Source: Salvator merianae
Lineage: Eukaryota > Chordata > Lepidosauria > Squamata > Teiidae
Assembly: GCA_003586115.2 (NCBI GenBank)
Contig: QVOM02000126.1
Location: 57,642,943-57,706,942, forward strand
Length of the DNA stretch: 64,000 bases
Direction of reading: 5' to 3'
The notes beneath the pieces were generated by a model that saw only the letters and a program-made list of their open reading frames with translations, had not been told where the DNA came from and made no database searches. Below, one piece after another: positions 55,460-64,000 of the stretch (position 1 is the first letter of the stretch; the number at the start of each line of letters is the position of its first letter). The position numbers were made by a program, and so were the translations under genes.

Positions 55460-57325
55460 GGCAAGTGCCGCATGTACATAGGTGTGTACTGCAATAGATG
55501 GTCCTGACCAGGGAAAAGTATCTTATGTCAGGAATGCCTCAGGCTGCTTGGAGTGTGCTGACAGCATCTATCTGATAACCACTCCAGCCAGGCCTAGCTG
55601 CATAGCTGAGGAGCAAATGTTTCCCAACCTCGCACTTGCAGGCTGAAGGAATTTTGCAGTGCACTTGGCAACAGACCTGGAAGTGGATTAGTTTTTGGAG
55701 CCTGAGCTGTTCCTACAGCCACCACTGCCTGTCTGCTCAGAGCAGCAGAAACACAGAACTAGTCTGGCTCATTCTGGAGACCACTTTAGATTTGTTTTCC
55801 TCTAGAGCGCTCCTGGGAAAACCAGTAACATATGTCCTCCTATGGCATATGTTGACATGCAGAACCAGTGAGCTGGTCACACATCTGACATAGGATTAAT
55901 AGACAGGATAGGTGTTGACATATTATCTGGCCATTGTTCCCCACCAGGAACAGGAAGTAGCAATGGAAATTATGTCATGAACTGTGTACATGGCAAAGTC
56001 CTCCATATGAAAGGTTGGTATGAATGTAAGGCAATGATCCAAATGATCCCCCATGCCAACTCCTCTTAAGTTGAAGTTAATCATCTCAGCTTATGATAAG
56101 GTCATCTCTTTCAGAGAATGGGGTGGCAGACAACCGCCTCTGTCTCCGGCTTTTGTGGATGCCCTGTTTCCTTTGCTGGCTGTATGTCGGCCATATGGGC
56201 CCACATGGATGGAGACACAGACTTACATCTAAGGACAGCTTTCTGTTCATAGAAGAACTTTTGATCTGATGGCTGTCTCTGCTAATGTAAGTTGAGACAA
56301 ATCACTGCTTGCAAGTGTGCAAGAATTGTCTCAACAAGACTAGGGAGATCATTGTTTGGCTTTCATCTGGTTATTCTTATTCAAGCTAACCTACCTGACA
56401 TATTTGCTGGAATCATAAAAGAAAGAAAAGGAGAAACCTGCTCAGGGATCCCTTAGAAAAAGGTGAGATAAAAATATTAATAATAAAAGAAAGCCTGGGA
56501 GATAGTTTTCTCTAAGGAGTAAAAGTGAAGATTTTTCTTGGATAACTCATTAAACTACATTAACAATCCCTTTGTATACTATGCCCTGCTCTAAACCATA
56601 GTCCATGTACTGATCCACTCCTGAAACACACTAGCATTGCTCATTCCAGATTTTAAATCAGAGCGTATTTCAAACATTTTATGCTAAAGGTTACTGCTGA
56701 AAGCAGAGATTATGAATCTGAATTTTCAAAATAATCAAGAAGCAATAAGACGTTTTAATAAAGCCCATACAAGGCAAGCAGATAAACGCATGAGTCACAC
56801 TTTTGCATTTTGCCATATGTTGTCTAGTCTGAAAAGGCAATTAATCTATCTCCTTTAGGAAATGCACAAGGTTTTTTCCCCTCTCTGTTTTTAGATGATA
56901 TGATATATAGCAAAAAGCTGAAGTGTGAATCACTCACACATTGTAATGAATGAAAAAGTCCACAGTTTACTGAAGTTAGTTTAATGATATCAATTTTAGA
57001 TTTGACGTTAACGTGAGGAAATAGCTTTGACCATTTCTATTCAGATTTTAAACAGTCTTTTTGCTCAGAATTTGAATACATGGTGCTTCTTGACCAAACA
57101 AGGATCTCTCTTGACCCAGGGTATCTGAGACACTACTGTTACCAGTGGTGCAGCATCAGTCCTGAACTTAATAGTTTGCCAGGAGCCATCCTTCGGATGG
57201 TTATGAGCTGACAATTCTCCTTTCTCATCCCCAACTGTCATCCAATGCTTTTATAATTGTTTTCACAGCTGAAATATGTTAGAATAGAGGTCCCCAACAT
57301 TTTGAGCCTTCGGGCATATGCAAAA
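55460..57325. other. long unique block, nothing recognised
   Basis: The 56640-57060 part is AT-rich without repeats and has transcription-factor-like words (e.g. ATGAGTCA). It is a candidate for conserved non-coding DNA only if alignment supports it. Confidence 0.3.
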
Positions 57326-57329
57326 TCTC

Positions 57330-57730
57330 CGGTAAGGTGAGATCCACACTATAGCAGTTCCTGCTGCTTGTCTGATCTGTAAAAGTGGGAAGTGTGTGTT
57401 TGCATGCTTTCCTCCATCTGTTGTAGAGCAAGCATCAAAGTTGGGAAACTTTTGTTCCCCAGCTTTGGTGTTTCTACCTAGGATCATTTTGGAAGACACA
57501 GGAAGTAGCCATGAAAACAGGGCTGTGATGTACAGATCCCTGTGAATGCTTCCAGGTAGGTCCACACAGCAGTGGGGATGCAGAATGGGGAAAGCAGTGG
57601 GGATGCAGAATGGGGAAAGCTTCAGAATGGGGAGAGCTTTCTCCTCTGCAGTAAAAGCACGGTTGATAGTGCTTTCCTTCTGTCTGGGATGGGATGTGTT
57701 CTCAATGGGTACATGCAATACTCACACCCT
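57330..57730. mobile_element. unclassified repeat (family I), copy 2
   Basis: Shares ordered blocks with 51600-52075. TAA precedes GGTGAGATCCACACTATAGC, which could be a PIF/Harbinger-type left end. The right end is not found. It contains the 25-bp tandem duplication listed separately. Confidence 0.45.
57568..57617. repeat. 25-bp perfect tandem duplication plus partial third unit
   Basis: The unit begins AGCAGTGGGGATGCAGAATG. Copies lie at 57568-57592 and 57593-57617, and a shortened third unit (AGCTTCAGAATGGGGAGAGC) follows. Confidence 0.92.
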
Positions 57731-57968
57731 TTATTTCCATGGCACCACTTCAACAGTGTTTGGGTCCTGCCAAAGTTTTGTGAAATCAATTTTTGCTTTC
57801 TGATAAATTAATGCTGTTTACAAATGTTCCCGTGGAGCATAGATGCCACTTTAAAATGCCTTTCTTTATTTTCAGTTTGTGCTATCCTCTTGAAGATACA
57901 GATTAGATGTCCTCAAGATCTTTGCACAAGCAACATTTGCTGTGATTATGTGATTTTTCAATCTTTGA

Positions 57969-58025
57969 GTGTGATCAGACACAGTAAAAGGGGCATCATC
58001 AGGGTGAATTTGAGGCTCTAGGGAC
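57969..58025. mobile_element. family D2 left-end fragment
   Basis: TGA precedes GTGTGATCAGACACAGTAAA, then AGGGTGAATTTGAGGCTCTA and GGGAC, matching the first ~60 bases of the 7339 element, where GGGTGAATTTGAGGCTCTAG occurs identically. Homology then stops at an AT-rich junction. Confidence 0.75.
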
Positions 58026-58029
58026 ATTT

Positions 58030-58765
58030 TATATTATTATTAACTGATATTGATAATGATGATGATGATTTACAACTTTTAATTTTAGCAAAAGATGTTG
58101 ATTTGCTTCAGGAAAAGATACTGCCCAAAGAAGATGCAGAAATCTCTTGGCTTCAGTACATAAACTGGAGGGGGAGGGAAGCAATGAAGACTAAATGTGT
58201 CCTTTAATTATGGAATACAGACTGATGCTCAGAAAAAAAGCATCAAACCAAAACAAATATCCAAAGGCTTGAGAACAGAGATCTTGCTTCTCTGAACAAG
58301 AAGAGAATAGACTTGTTAGGGGGAAGGGCAGGCATTTTGTTGCAGGTCTTATTTGCACCATCATCATAGATCAACCTGGCTTTCATATCAGTACTTGGTG
58401 AGCTACTAAGCTCATGCCAAGGCTCAACAAAGTTCCAGATCCAGGCAATTAGACTTAAGTTTGATAAAGAACAAAGCTGTTCCTACAGATTGGCCAGAAT
58501 AAATAGATATATGTGAAATGCATGTGAAGCATGTGAAGTTCAAATTTTGAGGTTGAACTTCAAAAGAAGAGCTAGAAATGGAGATAAAAGTCCTGTCTCC
58601 ACTCACCTGTCTAGGTGCCTGAAGGAGAGATCTTGAGTATCATGTCTTCATGTTCAGCAGCACAATCTACCCACTGAGGAGTGTGACACACGTCTGAGGT
58701 GCCTGATGGCAAGGGCATGAAATCATACTCTTCAGAGAAGCATCCTTGCTTCTGTTTCAGCAGTC
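58030..58765. other. unique sequence, no gene seen
   Basis: Short (GAT)n run at 58057-58070; nothing else recognised. Confidence 0.35.
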
Positions 58766-58770
58766 ACCCA

Positions 58771-59230
58771 GGACCTGTTCACAATTGAAGCTACTGAGCA
58801 TCAGAGGTGCTTACCAGTAAAGTGCCTCCACACTTTGCAGAGGCCCTCATGATCGGGACCAGACTCCAGCTGCTCCCAATCCTAACTAGCTATGGAGCAC
58901 AAAATAGACTGCCCCTGATAAAGTGTGTTTGCACCCACTTTGATGGTCACTTCTGTGAGCCTGGCAAAATTGTGCTCCTTGCACTTGGTAGATGAGATCA
59001 GGTGCTTGGTGCCATGTGCACACTTGCAGCTGGTCCAGTTCACCACAATAGAACACTTCAGAGACTGCTTTCAAGCTGTATTCTGTTGGAATGGTCCATA
59101 TGCCATTTTCATGCCATAAGCTGCTCCAATGCCTCATCCTATGTGGATGCAGCATTCCACAGAAGGCATGGCACCCCTTTGACCAGTAAGGCAATGTGGA
59201 CGAGGTGTTCCATTAGGCCTTCTGGGCCAG
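58771..59230. mobile_element. family C element, right end unclear
   Basis: The left end GGACCTGTTCACAATTGAAG is followed by CTCCAGCTGCTCCCAATCC, AACTAGCTATGGAGCACAAA and AAAGTGTGTTTGCACCCACT, all matching the other C copies in order. Opposing frames of 86-102 codons inside are not genes. Confidence 0.65.
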
Positions 59231-59380
59231 TCCACCATTTCAGAGAGAGTGCAGTTTTGTAGTCTATTCCAGGTATACTTTGTGGAGCACGTGTCCTTTC
59301 TATATAGATGTCAGAGCTATGCAGGAGCACATTCTCCATATTTATAGGATGTATTCAACCTCTCTAAAATTAGAAATTTA

Positions 59381-59597
59381 AGTTGGATCCACATCATATA
59401 TTTTTTTTTAAAAAAAAAATCAGCTCAAAAGCAGCTTAGAGGTGGTAGCATATGACCACTAGTGTTCCCATCCTGGCTCTAATGCACTTTGGAAGTGCAT
59501 TTTCTGGCCTTAAGTGTGGATTAGAGTCACTAGCATGTAGATGTTACCACCTCTAAGCCACTTTTGAGTCATTTTTTTACTGTGTGCAAATGCAACC
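59381..59597. mobile_element. family E fold-back MITE
   Basis: The 217-bp element has left end AGTTGGATCCACATCATA and right end ACTGTGTGCAAATGCAACC, flanked by TTA (59378-59380) and ATA (59598-59600). Long arms: AGCAGCTTAGAGGTGGTAGC pairs with TTACCACCTCTAAGCCACTT. The same design as 27109-27319. Confidence 0.8.
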
Positions 59598-59604
59598 ATA
59601 GATT

Positions 59605-61135
59605 GTACTGACTTACTTTGAAAACAGAGACACAGCAGTATTCATGTCTAGGTTTCTTAATTAAGAGGAACAATCCAGTCTCCAGGCAGGAAACGGCTTA
59701 GCAAGAAGATTGCTAGAAAGCCATCACAGCGGGCAAAGGCATGAGAATATGGAGTTAAGCTTTGTATTTGTTCCTGTTATCATTTGGTCTGCTGTTCTTA
59801 TGACTTTCCTAACCAGCTGTATTTCTAAACTGTTCTTCTGCTTCTCATGTCATCTCAGTGGGCACGGGCAAAGAGCCACCGGGGCTGGAATGTGAGGTCA
59901 AACAGAAGAAGACTGTCCTCCTGTTATTGTAAAACACAATGGAGAAATGCGATAACAACCTTTACTCTCTAGAAAGGAATGGCATTTTCAATCTAAAGCA
60001 GCTTCTCCAAACAGTTGCTTGCTGTTTCTTTCAAGATGATTTGATCAGTTGTGTGGCCCTTTCCCATGTATGGGGCTTGTTATCTTTAGCAAAACTCAAA
60101 GATGATCCATGTAACTGGGCAAACTAGGTGGGCTTTGCCTGGCGGCTTGTGGATCTCAGGACAAGCCTGGATTTTGCTTCGCTTACACAGCTGTAATCTT
60201 CCAATGAACACTCAGTCTGCAATATCACAGGTGCTACCACAGAATGTTAAAACATCAAGAACTCAAGTGTCCTTTTATTCCTTTTCCTCTTTGTGTATGT
60301 TTTACTCAGTAGTTTGGGTTCTTAAAAAAAAAAAAAAAAAAAGATTTCCTTTCTGTATGCATTTCTTGGCAGAAGACCCTTCATGGCTTTTTTTTCTCCT
60401 TCTAAATGTAGTCTCTTCTTTTGGAAGCAGTGTTTGCCAGCAATATTGTTGTAGCTTAACCGCAAGTGAGTTCTGAGGACTTCTATTTCTCTATAGCTCT
60501 AGGTGTTTTATTGACCAGAATTAGTTTTATTATTTGCATTCATTTCTTAACTACCTGAATAAATCTCAAAGAAAGAATCAATCCCCCCTTCTACTTTCTT
60601 TTCTTCCTTTTTCATATTTTCTTCCTCCATATGACCAAAGTCAAATGGGTGAGAAGATTGGAAAACCCCACCACCACCACTAAAATCTACCTTTTCCCCA
60701 GTTGCAGTTCACAGAGCAGAGAACAATTTACTCAGCATTGTCCAGCCACAGAACAGGAACCTGAATCTAGATTTCTCTTGTATGTTGAACCGGTTGACCT
60801 TAACATTCAATTCCCTGCATTAATTCCAGGCTGTGTTTTTTGCTGAGAACTGAGAAATGAGGAGAGGCGAGAAACGTGAAATTAAGAAGAAATGTTTGAA
60901 GAAGGAGGAAAGGCAACACACAAACATAATTAATGTATGAATATACTCTGTTGGGTGAAATATATGTTTTATATATCTTAAAATAAACTTTAATAAAAAC
61001 AAACAAACAAAAATCCAGGGTGTGATTCCAGAGTATGAGCATGGAATTACTGCATCCAATCTAAATATGGTTAGAATTGTGCATTTGGACTGTATTTCGA
61101 TAGGAACTAAAACATCTATTAGGCAAGGTGAGAAG
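59605..61135. other. unique sequence, no gene seen
   Basis: A 19-base A run lies at 60324-60342. The 124-codon frame at 60102-60476 crosses this run and has no motif. Confidence 0.35.
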
Positions 61136-61140
61136 ACCAA

Positions 61141-61561
61141 GGGCCTGTTCGCACTTGAAGCTAGTGAGTGTCAGGGACACTCACTATCAAGTTCCTCCAC
61201 GCTTTGTGAAAGCTGTTGTGATCAAGAGCAGACTCCAGCAGCTCCTGATCACTGCTAGCTGTGGAGCACAAAATCATGCTCCACAGCTGTACCAAGAGCA
61301 GCTGGACTGCTCCAGGCAAAGTGCTTTCGCACCTATTTCATGCAGCATTACCGATCACTATAGCAGTGGCCAGAAGCTTCCTGGCCACTGTCATGGTGGA
61401 GAACACAAGCAGAATGCCAGCATTCACATTTCAAATGCTGGTATCCTGCTGGCATTCAGTTCTAAGACCTCGCAGTGTGGGTGGTGTCTGTGCTACAAGG
61501 TCTGTTCCACCTTGGAATGTTCACTTTTGACCATTCCATGGGAGAAAGTGTGGAAAGGCCC
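61141..61561. mobile_element. family C element
   Basis: The left end GGGCCTGTTCGCACTTG and right end AAGTGTGGAAAGGCCC enclose 421 bp; the flanking triplets (CAA, ATG) no longer match. Just inside the left end is a perfect 10-bp-arm hairpin: AGTGAGTGTC at 61163-61172 and GACACTCACT at 61176-61185. Words shared with other copies include CTCCTGATCACTGCTAGCTG and TTCCTGGCCACTGTCATGG. The 147-codon frame lies entirely within the element. Confidence 0.75.
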
Positions 61562-61564
61562 ATG

Positions 61565-63530
61565 TCAGTAGGGTTAGCTGAAGATCCATCCTGAACTACA
61601 AAAATATTTTTGTGTCATGTTTGTCAATGAAATGCAGAAGTACAAAGCACCAAACTAAATATGAGTGCTCTGTGAGCTGGTGCAGAGGCAACAGCAACAA
61701 CAAGTTAGACATGTGCAACATTCGATCTGCATTCACATCAAAATGAAAATGTCTTTTTGCATTTTCAAAACTTTGATTGAATTAAACCAGTCTCCTGCTT
61801 GTGAGAACAATTGGATTGAACATTAGTGTTTTGCTCTGTTTTTGCCCATGAATAAGGCTTTTTTCAATGGAAAAAAAAGTGTTGTCTTTGCAAAAAAAGT
61901 GTAAAAATGAATGCAAAAAACCTCACAGTTTTTCAGTTAAATGATTCAATAACAAAATGGACAGAAGAGTTTTGTTTTGCTGGAGAAACAAACACATGAA
62001 TTTCATCTGTGCACATCCATACAACTGGTGCTCGTAATTTATCTTGTCATGGCTACCATTCCTTGAAGAAATGCTTCTGTGAAAAAACTCCCCTTGCAGC
62101 AGCGGTTCTTGTCAGTGGCTGGATTTTGCAGCTTCAGAAATATGGCTGGAAGTCAGTACCATTTTCTGTGCTGCAAAGGATATCCCATGTGGAAATTGTG
62201 CTGAGTTGTCATCATCTTGTCTCTGTGTGTCCACATAAGAAGGAAAGCTATCTTGGCTGCCACAATCTGCCATCAGGGTTGCAGATGCCCAAGAACATCC
62301 AGAAGGCATTCTAGGCACCCTTGTGGATGTGGAACATGCTACTTTCATTTAAAAGAAATTTTCCACTGTCTTCAAAGGACGCTTTGATGGAACTGAATGG
62401 TATTTCAATGGGCATGACATTAAAGAGTGAAACTTCTTCCCATACCTATGGTCTTCAGACTATACAGGGTCTGGCTTCAGCTGCAGTGCACATATGTAGC
62501 GTTTCCATAATTGGCATCTCAGTATGGCATAGTGCTGGACCTTACTTCTCAGTGACCAAGCATAGAAATGGGCTGCGTGTTATCTATACTCTTTACCAAA
62601 AAAATAAAAATAAAAGTTCATTGTCAAATGGAACAGAATACTTGCCAAGTTATTAACAATTAATAGCTGAGATTGAGCGGAATGACATGATTTAGGAACA
62701 TTCCTTTTCTGCCTTTGACAAAGGGTGGGAAGAATCTGTAAGACAACCAAGACATTGCCCCATGGCTCTTTTGAAAAGGAACATCAGTCTAACCTTCTAT
62801 ATTTTTTAAAAAAATACATCTACCAGTAGGTTTTAAGCTGCTGGCCTGTCAAAGGCCTCCTTCAAAGAGCTGCATACCAGCACCTCCTGAACTAACAATA
62901 AGACATGTTTTACTAGTAGTGATGAAACATCTTCTATAAACACTCCCTACCTTACCAGCCATACTTTTCCCAGTATTGATTCACTGCTGAAATATTTGTG
63001 TCGCTGGAATTCTAGTAGATGAAACTGAACCTTCCACTGCTTGGACTTGTATGAGAGCCACTAAAAGCAGCGTGTACTTCAGCAGTTAGTGAATTAAATA
63101 AGCAAAGGCACCCTAATGGTCTCCGTGAGACCAGCACAGCTGACCTTAGCAAAGAGAAAGATAATAAAAGGAAGAATACAAACAAAAGACAGAACAGTGC
63201 GCCTTTTAATGGTCCATATGAATTCAGCATGCTGGGACTTAATGTTACATGTTACAGTCATCAGGACGCCATCAGGCATAAGCCATAATATGCTCCCCAT
63301 AATACAAAGCTGCTGCCAACAAAGCAAGAATCTCAAAGCTCTGATCCTAAAGATATATGTATATATATCTATTCTCCTACTGTACTAAAGGGTGCACAGA
63401 TTTTGGGTACAGCCAAACACACGGAACATGTGGTCACCCCGTTTCACATATTTTATTGACAGCTCCTTATATATTTTGTAAGCACACTGTAACTGAAGGG
63501 GAGGTTGCAAAGATTGCAACAAAATTCACA
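61565..63530. other. unique sequence, nothing recognised with confidence
   Basis: AT-rich with K/F-biased short frames. The 111-codon plus frame at 62321-62656 and the ~100-codon frame at 62009-62314 have no recognisable domain. Confidence 0.35.
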
Positions 63531-63535
63531 GTAAA

Positions 63536-63712
63536 ATGAGTGGCCCATGTGATGCCATGACTCAGAGAGCCGGGCGATCACGATTCGAATCCTCATCTTG
63601 CCACGAAGCTGCTTCTCAACCTATTTTACCTGAGAGAGTTGTTATTAGGGGAATGTGGAGAGAACTCTGGATATCATGTCAACCTTCTTGGAGGAAACAG
63701 GTTAGCGATCCA
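63536..63712 (+). mobile_element. MIR-like tRNA SINE, internally deleted
   Basis: A tRNA-like B box GATTCGAATCC at about 63580-63592 is followed by TCATCTTGCCACGAAGC, then directly by the 3' part CAACCTATTTTACCTGAG, AGAGTTGTTATTAGGGG, AACCTTCTTGGAGGAAACAG. The central segment present in the neighbouring copy is missing. Confidence 0.6.
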
Positions 63713-63721
63713 ATGTATTGT

Positions 63722-63958
63722 AGATACTAGTGTATTGGACTGAAACATAGGAGTCCTTGGGATTCAATCCTCGCTCAGTCACTAAAGCCTACTGGATGAC
63801 CCATGGGCTAGTCACTGCCTCCCAGCTGAATCTCATTCACAAGATTGTTGCAAGGATAAAATAGAAAACAGAAGGATCATGTCTGCTGTTTTTGCTCTTT
63901 GGAGGAAAAGACGTCATGCACAGGATGTAAATGTAAGAAATAGCAGAATAAAACACCC
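63722..63958 (+). mobile_element. MIR-like tRNA SINE
   Basis: TGTATTGGACTGAAACATAG, B box GGGATTCAATCC at about 63759, CTCGCTCAGTCAC, then the MIR-type core CCATGGGCTAGTCACTGCCT, CCCAGCTGAATCTCA, AAGATTGTTGCAAGGATAAA, and a 3' part CTCTTTGGAGGAAAAG that matches CTTCTTGGAGGAAACAG of the copy just upstream. The order is that of MIR/CORE-type SINEs. Confidence 0.7.
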
Positions 63959-64000
63959 TTCACCTCCATCCAACTAAAAGGGTGATTCTGCACCAGCTGC

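Noticed and set aside
61128..61571. 147-codon open frame
   Set aside because: It coincides almost exactly with a non-autonomous family C element.
63580..63770. Functional tRNA genes at the two B-box matches
   Set aside because: Both are followed by MIR-like SINE bodies and lack a tRNA acceptor stem.
1..64000. CRISPR arrays, operons, ribosome binding sites or prophage
   Set aside because: The repeat content is vertebrate throughout; no regularly spaced short repeats or bacterial gene organisation are present.

Overview
This 64 kb window reads as non-coding nuclear DNA of a squamate reptile (lizard or snake; closer placement is not possible from the sequence alone). The case rests on the repeat mixture. 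There are CR1-type LINE tails with the (ATTCTATG)n-like 3' end, L2-like 3' tails, a tRNA-headed SINE with a BovB-like tail (Sauria SINE type), a BovB-like 3' fragment, MIR-like tRNA SINEs, and many short inverted-repeat DNA transposons. I found no convincing exon, RNA gene, promoter or CpG-island promoter of a host gene. The longest open reading frames belong to CR1 reverse transcriptase, to microsatellites read through, or to chance. The window is therefore probably a long intron or an intergenic desert.

Layout. 0-10 kb: AT-rich unique sequence with a short GC-rich hAT-like relic (~5.0 kb), a 215-bp MITE with TIR GGCTGTGATCAGACA (family D, 5.1 kb), L2-like 3' pieces (6.0-6.5 kb), a trinucleotide microsatellite (7.1 kb), a 635-bp family D2 element (7.3-8.0 kb) and a 106-bp MITE (family A, 8.5 kb). 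10-20 kb: the best CR1 copy (10.3-11.25 kb, minus), a family H element (15.0-15.5 kb) and an 80-bp near-perfect hairpin (18.25 kb). 20-32 kb: further CR1 tails (21.05, 23.94 and 32.13 kb), D2 and A copies, a 535-bp family C element with an internal 41-bp tandem duplication (25.5-26.0 kb), a nested cluster of MITE, MITE and SINE (27.1-27.9 kb), and a hAT-like GC-rich element with an 8-bp target duplication (31.4 kb). 32-45 kb: a BovB fragment (33.25 kb), a complete fold-back MITE with perfect TTA target duplications (34.8-35.05 kb), a LINE zinc-knuckle relic (36.8 kb), H, B, A and C elements, and a Sauria-type SINE (42.94 kb). 45-64 kb: large TTTC/GAAA microsatellites, more D, B, C and E MITEs, a fold-back structure (51.2 kb), an old CR1 (54.5-55.3 kb), and two adjacent MIR-like SINEs at the right edge.

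The main collective signal is the cohort of fold-back elements, at least seven distinguishable groups (A, B, C, D/D2, E, F, H). They share 5' termini of the form GGGCC, GGCTG or GRYTGCATCC and a TTA/TAA (or one-base-decayed) 3-bp target duplication. That combination matches PIF/Harbinger (Tourist-like) non-autonomous elements. They differ internally, so one or a few related transposases probably mobilised several sequence-unrelated families in this lineage. No transposase gene is present in the window. Family letters are my own labels. Boundaries were read by eye and may be off by a few to some tens of bases where I write 'about'.
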